Shown: positions 42,464 to 51,263 of the stretch, piece after piece
How the letters are laid out: every line of letters begins with the position of its first letter
Position numbering within the stretch: position 1 is the stretch's first letter
NCBI GenBank assembly: GCA_947586185.1
Contig: CANPXN010000002.1
Location: forward strand, 1-64,000
Direction: 5' to 3'
DNA length: 64,000 nucleotides
DNA from: an uncultured Clostridia bacterium
Lineage (GTDB): Bacteria; Bacillota; Clostridia; Oscillospirales; Ruminococcaceae
Translations under genes and position numbers: made by a program
Notes under the pieces: generated by a model
Seen by the model: only the letters and a program-made list of their open reading frames with translations
The model's database searches: none
Told to the model about the DNA's origin: nothing

Positions 42464-43275
42464 TTTAAGTCCTCTAAATTACAGCTGAACACTTCTCCGT
42501 TAACCTTATGACAGAGAAAGTGCTTTGCATTTTCTTCAAACAGCTCGGTGCTGTCGCTTACATAAAAAGTGTTGTGTCCCTTTTCAGTGCTTTCTGTGAG
42601 CATGTCATTTTCCATAAGACATACCTGAGCGTATTTTGCCGCCTCCTCGCCGGAGGAAATAAGGGTTACATTTTCACCCATGAAATCGGCTATTATATCT
42701 TTTATTACCGGATAGTGAGTGCATCCCATAATAAGAGTATCCACGCCTTCGTTTTTAATTGGAGTGAGGTATTCCTCTGCGGCAAGCTTTGTTATCTTGT
42801 TATCCCTCTGGGTATATCCGTTTTCAACGAGGTGTACAAAGAGGGGACAGGCATTGCCTATAACGGCAGCCTTAGGATTGATATTTTTTATCGCCTTTGC
42901 AAAGCTGCCGCTTCTTATCGTTGCTGGAGTTCCTATAACTCCAATCCTGCCGTTTTTTGTTGCTCCGCACGCAGCCTGAGCGGCGGGGAGCACAACTCCT
43001 GTAAAGGGCATATCGTCAACCAGCGGCTTTGAACCTATAGTTGAGCTTACTGTACCGCAGGCTGCGATTATCATTTTTATTTTATGATGCCGCAGGAAAT
43101 TCACATCCTGTCTTGCATATTTAAGAATAGTTTCTTTACTGCGGCTTCCGTAAGGTATTCTTGCGGTATCCCCGAAGAAGATAATATCCTCGTTGGGAAG
43201 CAGTCTGTTAAGCTCTTTTACGGCAGTAAGACCGCCTACGCCAGAATCAAAAACTCCGATAGCGTCATTATTCAT
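42460..43275 (-). CDS. murI: Glutamate racemase
   Basis: 271-aa cofactor-independent racemase that makes D-glutamate for peptidoglycan. The N-terminal GVFDSGVGGLT, catalytic cysteine in IIAACGTVSST and second cysteine in LIMGCTHYPV are all present. It is in a ddl-murI run, so two D-amino-acid steps of wall precursor synthesis are co-transcribed. Confidence 0.96.
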   Translation of the reverse strand: MNNDAIGVFDSGVGGLTAVKELNRLLPNEDIIFFGDTARIPYGSRSKETILKYARQDVNFLRHHKIKMIIAACGTVSSTIGSKPLVDDMPFTGVVLPAAQAACGATKNGRIGVIGTPATIRSGSFAKAIKNINPKAAVIGNACPLFVHLVENGYTQRDNKITKLAAEEYLTPIKNEGVDTLIMGCTHYPVIKDIIADFMGENVTLISSGEEAAKYAQVCLMENDMLTESTEKGHNTFYVSDSTELFEENAKHFLCHKVNGEVFSCNLEDLN

Positions 43276-43295
43276 AGCATAAGTTCCTTTTTCAA

Positions 43296-44369
43296 TTAAT
43301 AATTTCTGTCGGCGTTGTCAATAGCCTGTTCAATAAGCTTGTCAATGAGATAGCTGTAGGTCATGCCAAGGTCTTCCATAAGCTTCGGGTACATGCTTAT
43401 GGACGTAAAGCCCGGCATGGTGTTTATTTCGTTAAGAATTACCTCTCCTTTATCTGTGAGAAAGAAGTCAACTCTTGAAAGTCCCTTGCATCCCATTGCC
43501 TTATAGGCGTCCACAGCTACTTCTCTTATTTCCTTAGCGCTTTCGTCAGGTATTTTAGCCGGAATAATGAGTCTGACCGAATTATTGATATACTTTGAGT
43601 CATAGTCGTAGAAGTCATTGCTTTTGCCGATCTCTCCGACAAACGAAGCAAAAGGTGAATCGTAACCGAAAACGGCTACCTCAAGCTCCTGACCCTTTAT
43701 AAACTCCTCTATAATTACCTTGTTGTCATGGGAGAATGCGATCTTTACAGCCTCTTTGAGCTCTTCCATGTTGTCAGCCTTGTTGATGCCGATTGAAGAG
43801 CCTGCATTTGCCGGCTTTACAAAGAGAGGAAATCCAAGGTCGTCGGAAATATCAGTGCAAACTTTGTCGAGGTGATTTAAGTTTCTGTGAGTGATCATTC
43901 TCCATTTAGCGGTTCTTATGTTGTTGTAGTCGAGGATCGAATGGGTATGCGTCTTATCCATACAGGATGCCGAAGCAAGAAGACCGCAGCCTACATAAGG
44001 GATCCTGCAAAGGTCAAGAAGCCCCTGAATAGTGCCGTCCTCGCCGTTTTTGCCGTGGAGAACAGGGAACACCACATCGACTTTTTTTATAGAGTATTCA
44101 CCGTTTTCAAGGGTAATGATGCCCTTGTGAAGAGGGTCCGGAGAAATAATTGCAGAGGAGCAGTCGGAATCCTTTTCCCATTCTCCGGAGGCAATATTGC
44201 TAACGTCTCCCGGATAGTAGAGCCAGCGTCCTTTCTTGGTAATACCAATACAGATTACCTCGTATTTGTCCTTTGGCATGTTCTCAATAACATTTGTTGC
44301 TGAAATAAGCGAAATATCATGCTCGCTTGACGCACCGCCGAAAATGACTGCGACTTTGATTTTTGACAT
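43296..44369 (-). CDS. ddl: D-alanine-D-alanine ligase
   Basis: 357-aa ATP-grasp ligase that joins two D-Ala for wall precursors. The start VIFGGASSEHDISL, substrate region HGKNGEDGTIQGLLDL, VKPANAGSSIGI and metal site EINTMPGFT are visible. EINTMPGFT with the upstream region is like D-Ala-D-Ala rather than D-Ala-D-Lac ligases, but this is not decisive. It is the first gene of the ddl-murI-DUF1934-argS transcript. Confidence 0.95.
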   Translation of the reverse strand: MSKIKVAVIFGGASSEHDISLISATNVIENMPKDKYEVICIGITKKGRWLYYPGDVSNIASGEWEKDSDCSSAIISPDPLHKGIITLENGEYSIKKVDVVFPVLHGKNGEDGTIQGLLDLCRIPYVGCGLLASASCMDKTHTHSILDYNNIRTAKWRMITHRNLNHLDKVCTDISDDLGFPLFVKPANAGSSIGINKADNMEELKEAVKIAFSHDNKVIIEEFIKGQELEVAVFGYDSPFASFVGEIGKSNDFYDYDSKYINNSVRLIIPAKIPDESAKEIREVAVDAYKAMGCKGLSRVDFFLTDKGEVILNEINTMPGFTSISMYPKLMEDLGMTYSYLIDKLIEQAIDNADRNY

Positions 44370-44706
44370 GACCGTACAACTCCTTATAAAAAATTAAGAC
44401 AGCTCCGCAGCAGAAAATACCGGCAGAATTTGCATTATAATTGTATATCAGAAGATCACATAGTAATTTTAAAGCATATTTAATGTGTATATGCAATAAA
44501 AATTCTGTACAACAATAGCGGCGCTGTCCTCAATACGCACGATATGTATCAATATATTTTAACATATTTCACAAAAAACTTCAAGCATTTTTCACAAATC
44601 GGGTATAAAAAATTCTTTTTTTGCTGTCTGAAACGTTCTGGTAATATATTTATACTATTTTAAATAAAAAAATATTATTCTTCTATGAAAAAGTTAACCG
44701 AAACTC
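44370..44706. other. Divergent intergenic region ddl / rpmG
   Basis: AT-rich gap between divergent operons. A weak minus-strand promoter for ddl (TTGCAT-17-TTTAAA, around 44457-44483) is possible. No gene, strong hairpin or repeat is seen in the rest. Confidence 0.4.
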
Positions 44707-44735
44707 TTGACTTATATAATTTTCCATGCTATAAT
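44707..44735 (+). promoter_or_regulatory. rpmG-secE-nusG-rplKA promoter
   Basis: TTGACT (44707-44712), 17-bp spacer and TATAAT (44730-44735). The leader to rpmG is about 93 nt and contains CCGAAAAACGG and AT-rich sequence, with no clear terminator. Confidence 0.8.
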
Positions 44736-44834
44736 GTTAGTACCTCTTTTAGGGGTTTATTTTTTTGTCCCTAATCTGAGGGAGGCAAACTATTTATTCC
44801 GAAAAACGGAAGAATTTCGTCAGGAGGTGCCGAT

Positions 44835-44984
44835 ATGAGAGTAAAGGTGACTTTAGCTTGTACAGAATGCAAGCAGCGCAATTATTGTACGAAGAAGAAC
44901 AAGAAGAATGATCCTGACAGACTTGAGATGAATAAATACTGCAAGTTCTGTAAGAAGCATACTCTTCACAAAGAAACTAAGTAA
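44835..44984 (+). CDS. rpmG: 50S ribosomal protein L33
   Basis: 49-aa ribosomal protein. It keeps two zinc-binding CxxC pairs (CTEC and CKFC), the zinc-containing form. The start is [12 protein letters not shown] and the end is [16 protein letters not shown] lies 7 nt before the ATG. It is the first gene of the rpmG-secE-nusG cluster, its usual Firmicute place. Confidence 0.95.
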   Translation: MRVKVTLACTECKQRNYCTKKNKKNDPDRLEMNKYCKFCKKHTLHKETK

Positions 44985-44999
44985 ACCGGAGGTCGTATC

Positions 45000-45248
45000 A
45001 TGTCTAAAGAAGATAATGTAAAAGAAAAAAAGACCTCGGACAAGTCCAAAGCTAAGAAGCCTAACAGAATTGTAAAATGGTTCAAGGACCTTAGAAGCGA
45101 ATTTAAGAAGGTTGTATGGCCTTCTAAAAAAACTGTTGTAAATAATACGACTGTTGTTCTTATAACAATGGTTGTTTCCAGCATTTTTGTTGGCGCACTG
45201 GACTTTGGTCTGCTCAAGCTGTTCAAGTTTGTTTTGAGCTTGGGATGA
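45000..45248 (+). CDS. secE: Preprotein translocase subunit SecE
   Basis: 82-aa protein of the SecYEG channel. The basic cytoplasmic N-terminus is followed by the conserved amphipathic FKDLRSEFKKVVWPSKK and one transmembrane helix (about 52-75). It starts 15 bp after rpmG with CCGGAGG upstream. Confidence 0.95.
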   Translation: MSKEDNVKEKKTSDKSKAKKPNRIVKWFKDLRSEFKKVVWPSKKTVVNNTTVVLITMVVSSIFVGALDFGLLKLFKFVLSLG

Positions 45249-45274
45249 GAACTTTTATGACGGGAGGAATTTGA

Positions 45275-45802
45275 ATGTCAGAAGCGGCAAAATGGTATGT
45301 TATCCATACGTATTCAGGCTATGAGAACAAGGTTGCTCAGAATATTGAAAAGGTTGTGGAAAACAGAAAGCTTCACGATTTGATCCTGGAAGTAAGGGTT
45401 CCTACCGAAAAGGTAACAGAAATTACTGACGGCAAGACTAAGGAAGTCGAAAGAAAGACTTTTCCCGGATATGTATTGCTGAAAATGGTTTATACCGACG
45501 ATTCATGGTATGTTGTAAGAAACACAAGAGGCGTTACGGGCTTTGTAGGTCCCGGCTCAGATCCGACTCCGCTTTCAGAGGAGGAGGTAAAGGCTCTTGG
45601 CGTTGAGACCGGAAAGACCGTTCAGGTCAATTACGAAATCGGCGATCAGGTTCGTGTTACAGGTACTGCAATGGACGGCTTTGTCGGTATAGTTCAGGAA
45701 ATCAACCTTGAAGACGGAACAGTTGACGTTATGATCTCAATGTTCGGTCGAGAAACTCCGGCTACACTTGCGTTAAATCAGGTTGTTAAGCTGGATGATT
45801 AA
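45275..45802 (+). CDS. nusG: Transcription antitermination factor NusG
   Basis: 175-aa RNA polymerase elongation factor. The NGN domain (AKWYVIHTYSGYENKVAQNI, FPGYVLLKMV, VRNTRGVTGFVG) is followed by a KOW domain (GDQVRVTGTAMDGFVGIV). It links transcription with translation and Rho. GGGAGG precedes ATG. Confidence 0.97.
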   Translation: MSEAAKWYVIHTYSGYENKVAQNIEKVVENRKLHDLILEVRVPTEKVTEITDGKTKEVERKTFPGYVLLKMVYTDDSWYVVRNTRGVTGFVGPGSDPTPLSEEEVKALGVETGKTVQVNYEIGDQVRVTGTAMDGFVGIVQEINLEDGTVDVMISMFGRETPATLALNQVVKLDD

Positions 45803-45836
45803 AAATTAAAATGACATAAAGCGTTAAAGCTTTAAA

Positions 45837-45874
45837 GTGGGAGAGATAAAATATTCTTATCTCGCTGTCACCAC
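45837..45874 (+). promoter_or_regulatory. Stem-loop leader before rplK
   Basis: GTGG (45837-45840) faces CCAC (45871-45874), and GAGATAA (45843-45849) pairs with TTATCTC (45857-45863). The motif GTGGGAG...ACCAC recurs in front of rplA at 46379-46436. Possible ribosomal-protein binding or RNase processing site. Confidence 0.45.
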
Positions 45875-45895
45875 GTAAATGGAGGTACGAAAAGC

Positions 45896-46321
45896 ATGGC
45901 ACAGAAAGTAGTCGGCTATATTAAGCTTCAGATTGCAGCAGGCAAAGCTACTCCTGCTCCGCCGGTTGGTCCAGCTCTTGGTCAGCACGGTGTTAACATT
46001 ATGGCTTTCACAAAGGAATTTAACGAAAGAACAAAGAACGATATCGGTATGATCATACCGGTCGTTATCACAGTTTATGCAGACCGTTCTTTCTCATTTA
46101 TCACAAAGACACCGCCGGCAGCAGTTCTTATCAAGAAGGCATGCGGCATAGAAACTGCTTCAGGTGTTCCTAACAAGACAAAGGTTGCGAACATCACAAA
46201 GGAACAGGTTCAGAAAATTGCAGAACAGAAAATGCCTGATCTGAACGCAGGTTCACTGGAAGCTGCTATGAGCATGATCGCTGGTACAGCTCGCTCAATG
46301 GGTATTGTAGTTGTTGATTAA
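45896..46321 (+). CDS. rplK: 50S ribosomal protein L11
   Basis: 141-aa stalk-base protein that contacts the GTPase-associated rRNA. The start [20 protein letters not shown] and [14 protein letters not shown], and the end [18 protein letters not shown], are standard. It is followed by rplA in the usual order. Confidence 0.98.
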   Translation: MAQKVVGYIKLQIAAGKATPAPPVGPALGQHGVNIMAFTKEFNERTKNDIGMIIPVVITVYADRSFSFITKTPPAAVLIKKACGIETASGVPNKTKVANITKEQVQKIAEQKMPDLNAGSLEAAMSMIAGTARSMGIVVVD

Positions 46322-46378
46322 TTACTTGACGAATGCCGGGTAAAAGCCGTTTTTAAAGGCTTTCTGCGGCTTCTCAAT

Positions 46379-46436
46379 GGTGGGAGGAAAATTCCGCTAA
46401 CCGGATATGCGAACAGAAGCAGTCCGGTATTACCAC
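46379..46436 (+). promoter_or_regulatory. Candidate L1 autoregulatory leader before rplA
   Basis: GGTGGGAGG (46379-46387) and TACCAC (46431-46436) bracket a hairpin ACCGGA/TCCGGT (46400-46405, 46423-46428). L1 represses its own mRNA in many bacteria through a mimic of its rRNA site; here the position and GGGAGG motif suggest that, without proof. Confidence 0.45.
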
Positions 46437-46455
46437 TTAATATGGAGGATTTATA

Positions 46456-47151
46456 ATGAAACACGGCAAGAAATATATAGACAGCTTAAAGGCTGTTGAT
46501 ACTTCAAAGCAGTATGAATCTGCTGAAGCTCTTGATTTAGTTTGCAAGAATGCAAAGGCTAAATTTGATGAAACTGTTGAAGCTCACATTCGTCTGGGCG
46601 TTGACTCAAGACATGCTGACCAGCAGGTAAGAGGCGCAGTTGTTCTTCCTAACGGAACTGGTAAGAACGTAAGAGTATGCGTTTTCTGCAAGGAAGACAA
46701 GTATGATGCAGCAAAGGAAGCCGGCGCTGATTACGTTGGCGGACAGGATCTTGTTGACAAGATCACAAAGGAAAACTGGATGGACTTTGATGTCGTTGTA
46801 GCTTCACCTGACATGATGGGTCTTGTAGGACGTCTTGGTAAGGTTCTCGGTCCTCGTGGACTTATGCCAAACCCTAAGGCTGGAACAGTTACACCTGATG
46901 TTGCAAGAGCTGTTACAGAAGCTAAGGCAGGTAAGATAGAATATCGTCTTGATAAGACAAATATTATTCACTGCCCGATCGGTAAGGCTTCATTCGGAGC
47001 TGAAAAGCTTGAACAGAACTTCTCAACTCTTATGGAAGCTGTTGTAAAGGCTAAGCCAGCAGCTACAAAGGGTACTTATCTTAAGTCCTGTACAGTAGCT
47101 TCAACAATGGGTATTGGTATCCAGGTTGCAACTACTAAGTATGGAGTTTGA
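46456..47151 (+). CDS. rplA: 50S ribosomal protein L1
   Basis: 231-aa L1-stalk protein. Conserved [20 protein letters not shown], the signature [16 protein letters not shown] and the end [18 protein letters not shown] are present. It is last in the operon, followed by a strong terminator. Confidence 0.98.
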   Translation: MKHGKKYIDSLKAVDTSKQYESAEALDLVCKNAKAKFDETVEAHIRLGVDSRHADQQVRGAVVLPNGTGKNVRVCVFCKEDKYDAAKEAGADYVGGQDLVDKITKENWMDFDVVVASPDMMGLVGRLGKVLGPRGLMPNPKAGTVTPDVARAVTEAKAGKIEYRLDKTNIIHCPIGKASFGAEKLEQNFSTLMEAVVKAKPAATKGTYLKSCTVASTMGIGIQVATTKYGV

Positions 47152-47171
47152 TTTAGGTTAAAAATTAAAAG

Positions 47172-47198
47172 CGGACAGTTTATCCTGTCCGTTTTTTT
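47172..47198 (+). terminator. rplA operon terminator
   Basis: CGGACAG (47172-47178) and CTGTCCG (47185-47191) form the stem, with seven T following. Confidence 0.88.
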
Positions 47199-47203
47199 AT
47201 GTC

Positions 47204-47689
47204 TTAATATCCGTCCGTCTGAATGGATTCGTCGTTGTCAATCCAGTCGCTGACCTTCATGACTGTGTATTCATCATGGGTATTCCTTGCAATAACTGTT
47301 TCAATTCCGGCATTTATGATCATTCTTTTGCACATAAGACACGGTTCTATTTCGCCGAACAGCTTTTCTGTTTTGGCATCGTGGCATGCAAGATAAAGGG
47401 TCGAGCCGATAAGATCGTTTCTGGAGGCGGATATAATGGCGTTTGCCTCAGCATGAACTGAACGGCACAGCTCATAGCGCTGCCCCTTTGGCAGTGACAG
47501 CTTTTCACGGTTGCAGTATCCAAGGTCAGAGCAGTTGGCTCTTCCCCTTGGAGCGCCGTTGTAGCCTGTGGCGATTATTTCATCATTTTTAACGATAATA
47601 GCTCCGAAATTTCTTCTGAGGCATGTCCCTCTTTCAAGAACGGTTTCAGCTATATCAAGATAGTAATTTGTTTTATCACGTCTTTTCAT
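47204..47689 (-). CDS. ComEB-type dCMP/cytidine deaminase
   Basis: 161 aa, zinc-dependent deaminase of the dCMP deaminase family (ComEB in Bacillus). Metal and catalytic residues are in VHAEANAI (His and Glu) and PCLMCKRMII (two Cys). CSDLGYCNREKL is a family insert. It would make dUMP from dCMP, which fits with dut elsewhere in the window. The frame extends to 47797, but the ATG at 47689 has GGAG at a good distance. Convergent with the rplA terminator. Confidence 0.88.
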   Translation of the reverse strand: MKRRDKTNYYLDIAETVLERGTCLRRNFGAIIVKNDEIIATGYNGAPRGRANCSDLGYCNREKLSLPKGQRYELCRSVHAEANAIISASRNDLIGSTLYLACHDAKTEKLFGEIEPCLMCKRMIINAGIETVIARNTHDEYTVMKVSDWIDNDESIQTDGY

Positions 47690-47830
47690 AAAAATCTCCA
47701 TTCTGCCGCTCTTAAACTGAAAATCCCCAGCGGCATTGAGATTTCCGGATGCAGGTTTACCTAATATTATTATATATAATTTTTCAGAATATTGCAATAC
47801 CCTGTCTGAAAAACAGAAAGGAAGATGCTC

Positions 47831-48691
47831 ATGAAAAATCTTACCAATATCGGTGTTATAAAGGAGCTTATGGAAAGGTACGGCTTTTCCTTTTCAAAGG
47901 GGCTGGGGCAGAACTTTCTTATTAATCCATCAGTATGCCCGAGAATAGCTGAGGAGGGCTTTGCCGGCAGCGGATACGGCATACTGGAAATCGGCACCGG
48001 CTTTGGAACTCTTACCGCAGAGCTTGCTAAAAGAGCGGATAAGGTAACAGCGGTTGAGATTGACAAAAGGCTTCTTCCGGTGCTCAGTGAAACACTCAGC
48101 GGATTTGATAATGTAAAGATCATAAATGACGATATTATGAAGGTGGATTTAGGGGAGCTTATTAAAAATGAATTTGACGGTTTGAAGGTTGCTGTATGCG
48201 CAAATCTTCCGTATTACATCACTTCGCCGGTTATTATGCTGCTCCTTGAAAGCGAGCTTCCCATAACGGCTATTACGGTAATGGTTCAGAAAGAGGCAGC
48301 GGTGAGATTGACTGCAAAGCCGGGAACAAGGGAATCCGGGGCTGTGACTGTTGCAGTGAATTATTATGGAGAGGTGGAAACGCTGTTTAATGTTTCAAGG
48401 GGGAGCTTTATGCCGGCTCCAAAGGTGGATTCCGCAGTTATACAGATACGTCCTGATCGTAAGTACAGAAATATGGTTCGCAATAAGGAGCTTTTTTTCA
48501 AAGTAGTAAAGGGAGCTTTCTCACAGAGACGAAAGACAATGGTAAACTCCCTGTCATCCGCTGCCGGCATTCCAAAGGATGCAATTTTCAGCGCCCTTGA
48601 AAAAGCCGGACTTCCGGAAACTGTAAGAGCTGAAAAGCTTGACATGGAAAGTCTGATAAGCTTCACAAATTTACTTGATTGTACATTGTAG
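47831..48691 (+). CDS. rsmA: 16S rRNA dimethyladenosine transferase (RsmA/KsgA)
   Basis: 286-aa SAM-dependent methyltransferase that dimethylates two adjacent adenines in 16S rRNA helix 45. The N-terminal SKGLGQNFLINP, SAM motif I LEIGTGFGTLT, motif IV CANLPYYITSPV and the C-terminal RRKTMVNSL are present. The ATG at 47831 is 9 nt from AAAGG and preferred over 47825. Confidence 0.95.
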   Translation: MKNLTNIGVIKELMERYGFSFSKGLGQNFLINPSVCPRIAEEGFAGSGYGILEIGTGFGTLTAELAKRADKVTAVEIDKRLLPVLSETLSGFDNVKIINDDIMKVDLGELIKNEFDGLKVAVCANLPYYITSPVIMLLLESELPITAITVMVQKEAAVRLTAKPGTRESGAVTVAVNYYGEVETLFNVSRGSFMPAPKVDSAVIQIRPDRKYRNMVRNKELFFKVVKGAFSQRRKTMVNSLSSAAGIPKDAIFSALEKAGLPETVRAEKLDMESLISFTNLLDCTL

Positions 48692-48742
48692 ATTATTCCC
48701 GTTCATTGCCGTACAAATTATCTTATAATTTCTCAGTAGCAT

Positions 48743-48775
48743 GCGACAATTAATTTCACGGAATTATTGTATAAT
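48743..48775 (+). promoter_or_regulatory. Putative spoIIE promoter with Spo0A-box-like site
   Basis: TATAAT (48770-48775) has no well-spaced -35, but GCGACA (48743-48748) sits 21 bp upstream. The same bases read TTGTCGCAT on the minus strand, close to the Spo0A box (TTGTCGAA). Bacillus spoIIE uses such a 21-bp-spaced, Spo0A-activated promoter. The match has one off base. Confidence 0.4.
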
Positions 48776-48836
48776 TTTTGTGGATACCGAATAAAAGTAA
48801 TATTATGCGGTAAATAATTGTGGCAGGTGTTTTAAG

Positions 48837-51074
48837 ATGTTAAAAGAAATGGTACTTGAAAGAAACAGGAAATCAGGCGGAGTCGTTTTTATGGCGGCCG
48901 CATTTTTATGCTCGGCTTTTCTGGCATATGCTGCGGCGGGTTCATCAGTGTTTACTATTCCCGCAGCTTTTGCAGCGGCGCTTCCTCCGGTATATTGTCT
49001 GTCGGCGGCAGTGGGGAGCGTTGTTACATATTTTCTATGTGGAAAGGCGTCGGCTTCAGCAATGGTAATTTGCTCTCTTGCGATTATCGGGATAGGAAAG
49101 TGGATATCCGCAGCTCATGCAGACGCTAAGCTAAGCGGTACACTTGCCGGAGCTTCAACCGGGATCACAGGGCTGCTTTTTGGTATCATTGTAGAACACA
49201 GCCTTGTGCGGGGTATAGTATATGTAATAATAGGAGTTATCACAGGTGCGGCAGCTTTTTTTATATACAGGTCAATTGAGATCGCAAAGGAAGATGACAT
49301 TAAGCTTGATAAAAATGCGCTGACAGCTTTTTCAGCTATATATATAATTATAGTGGCTATTTTATGTGGCTTTAATATATCTGTGCTTAACGTCGGAAGA
49401 ATAGTCGGAGTTGCCGCCGTTCTTTATGCGGCGAAAAGTTATAGACATGTTGGCGGAGTCATGTGCGGAGTGCTTACTACAGCCGGTATATTTATATCCT
49501 CATCAGAGCTGGGGCTTCCGGCGGCATTTCTCGGGATCGCCGGACTTGGGGCAGGATTGGTTTCAAGCTACAGCAAGGTAACGATGTCGGCGGTTTTGAT
49601 GACGGTAAGTTTTTTAGGACAGCTTATGGTTGGGATGAATGACGCTTCATTTTGCATGCAGGCTGATATTGCTTTAGGCTGCATTGCGTTTATGGCAACT
49701 CCGTTTCATCTTATAAAGTTCAACGCTGTGCTTGCTGAGGATGAGGATGACAGCGGCGCTGAAAGACTTGTAAAGGCAAGAATGGACTTTGTTACATGTT
49801 CACTTGCAGATGTGAGAAAAAGCGTTGAGGATATGATCAAGGTTCTGGATAAGAAAAAGGTTCCTTTCAGCACTGTTGATGAAGTAAGCAGCCGTATCTG
49901 TGGAAAATGCCGCAACAAGCTCTACTGCTGGAACGACAATTACAATCGAACGAACGCATGCTTTATAAAGCTGGAGAAGATGCACCTCCCGGATACGGAC
50001 AGCTTTCCGACAGGGCTTGACTATTGTGGAAGAAAAGCCGATCTTGTTGAAAGCTTTGTGAGATGCCGTAAGGAAGAAAACATAAATAAAATGCTTTCGG
50101 CAAGACTTTCTGAGGCACAGAGCTTTTTGTTCAGCCAGATGGAAACTACGGAGGAAATAATATCTGCAATTTCTGATAAAATTAATTTCAGATATTCAAG
50201 GCTTATGACCAAGCGTCTTTGCGATTCACTTGACAGATACAGCGTCGGGTTCAACACTGCGGTAGCATATTATAACAGTCGTGACAGACTGGTAGCAGAG
50301 CTTTATACGGATAAAAACTGGGACGAGGATCCGGAAGAGATCGCTGAGATGCTTTCGGCAGGAATGAGAGTCAGGCTCACGTCATGGGAACCGTTTTCCT
50401 CGGAAAATGAGCAGTGCATCAGATTTGTACAGGAAACGGCATACAAGCCTGAGTGGAAGATCGCTCAGAGCAGTGCAAATGACGGCGAGCCTATAGGTGA
50501 CAGCTGTAGCTTTTTCTGCGACGGCTTCGGCTATTGCTATATGCTCATATCCGACGGCATGGGCAGCGGAAAGCAGGCGGCAGTTGATTCGGCGATAGTA
50601 TCCAGTATTTTCAAGCGCCTTGTAAAATCAGGAATTGACTGCACTGCGGCAATAAAGATACTTAATTCTATCATGCTTACAAAGTCGGAGGACGAAAGCT
50701 TTGCGACTCTCGATGTGGCGAGGATAGACCTTGAAACCTGTGAGCTGACGCTGATAAAATCCGGAGCGTCCTCAACCATAATAAAATATCCGGATTCGGT
50801 TATGATGTTTGGTTCTCCGTCAAGCCCTATCGGAATAATAAGAAATGCTGAGCCTTACTGCAAGGTATGTAATTTCGAGGAGTCGGACATACTTGTAATG
50901 TTGTCAGACGGAGTAAGCGATTCGTTGTATTCATATATCAAGGAGCAGCTCCTTTCAGAGTGCAGTCTTGAGGAGCTTGTGAATAATATCAGACGTGCAG
51001 CTGAGGAAAAATCAAACGGAGGAATGAGGGATGATATAACAGTTGCGGCATTAAAATTGGGAAGAGAACATTAG
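48837..51074 (+). CDS. spoIIE: SpoIIE-like membrane-bound PP2C phosphatase
   Basis: 745-aa protein with about ten N-terminal transmembrane helices (1-300), a regulatory region with clustered cysteines (SSRICGKCRNKLYCWND, then ACF) and a PPM/PP2C phosphatase domain (about 555-743: MLISDGMGSGKQA, FATLDVARIDLETCELTLIKSGA, VMLSDGVSD, RDDITVAALKL). In Bacillus SpoIIE dephosphorylates SpoIIAA to activate sigma-F in the forespore and marks the polar septum. Metal-binding Asp residues are intact. No spoIIAA or spoIIAB is nearby. It is a single gene between ksgA and glgB. Confidence 0.88.
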   Translation: MLKEMVLERNRKSGGVVFMAAAFLCSAFLAYAAAGSSVFTIPAAFAAALPPVYCLSAAVGSVVTYFLCGKASASAMVICSLAIIGIGKWISAAHADAKLSGTLAGASTGITGLLFGIIVEHSLVRGIVYVIIGVITGAAAFFIYRSIEIAKEDDIKLDKNALTAFSAIYIIIVAILCGFNISVLNVGRIVGVAAVLYAAKSYRHVGGVMCGVLTTAGIFISSSELGLPAAFLGIAGLGAGLVSSYSKVTMSAVLMTVSFLGQLMVGMNDASFCMQADIALGCIAFMATPFHLIKFNAVLAEDEDDSGAERLVKARMDFVTCSLADVRKSVEDMIKVLDKKKVPFSTVDEVSSRICGKCRNKLYCWNDNYNRTNACFIKLEKMHLPDTDSFPTGLDYCGRKADLVESFVRCRKEENINKMLSARLSEAQSFLFSQMETTEEIISAISDKINFRYSRLMTKRLCDSLDRYSVGFNTAVAYYNSRDRLVAELYTDKNWDEDPEEIAEMLSAGMRVRLTSWEPFSSENEQCIRFVQETAYKPEWKIAQSSANDGEPIGDSCSFFCDGFGYCYMLISDGMGSGKQAAVDSAIVSSIFKRLVKSGIDCTAAIKILNSIMLTKSEDESFATLDVARIDLETCELTLIKSGASSTIIKYPDSVMMFGSPSSPIGIIRNAEPYCKVCNFEESDILVMLSDGVSDSLYSYIKEQLLSECSLEELVNNIRRAAEEKSNGGMRDDITVAALKLGREH

Positions 51075-51122
51075 AAATTTAAGGCCATATGTATAATTGC
51101 ATAAATTTGAGCACCCGTTAGC

Positions 51123-51151
51123 TTGACATATTTGTCATATTGTACTAAAAT
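51123..51151 (+). promoter_or_regulatory. glg operon promoter
   Basis: TTGACA (51123-51128), 17-bp spacer and TAAAAT (51146-51151). The leader to glgB is about 105 nt with no clear hairpin. Confidence 0.75.
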
Positions 51152-51263
51152 CAACAAGTGAAACTATATAGATTTTATGAAATTTATTTAAGTTGCCTAA
51201 AAATGCTTGAATAGTGTGCTCTAAAATGTTAAAATATATGTAATAAGAATAGGAGGAGTTTGT

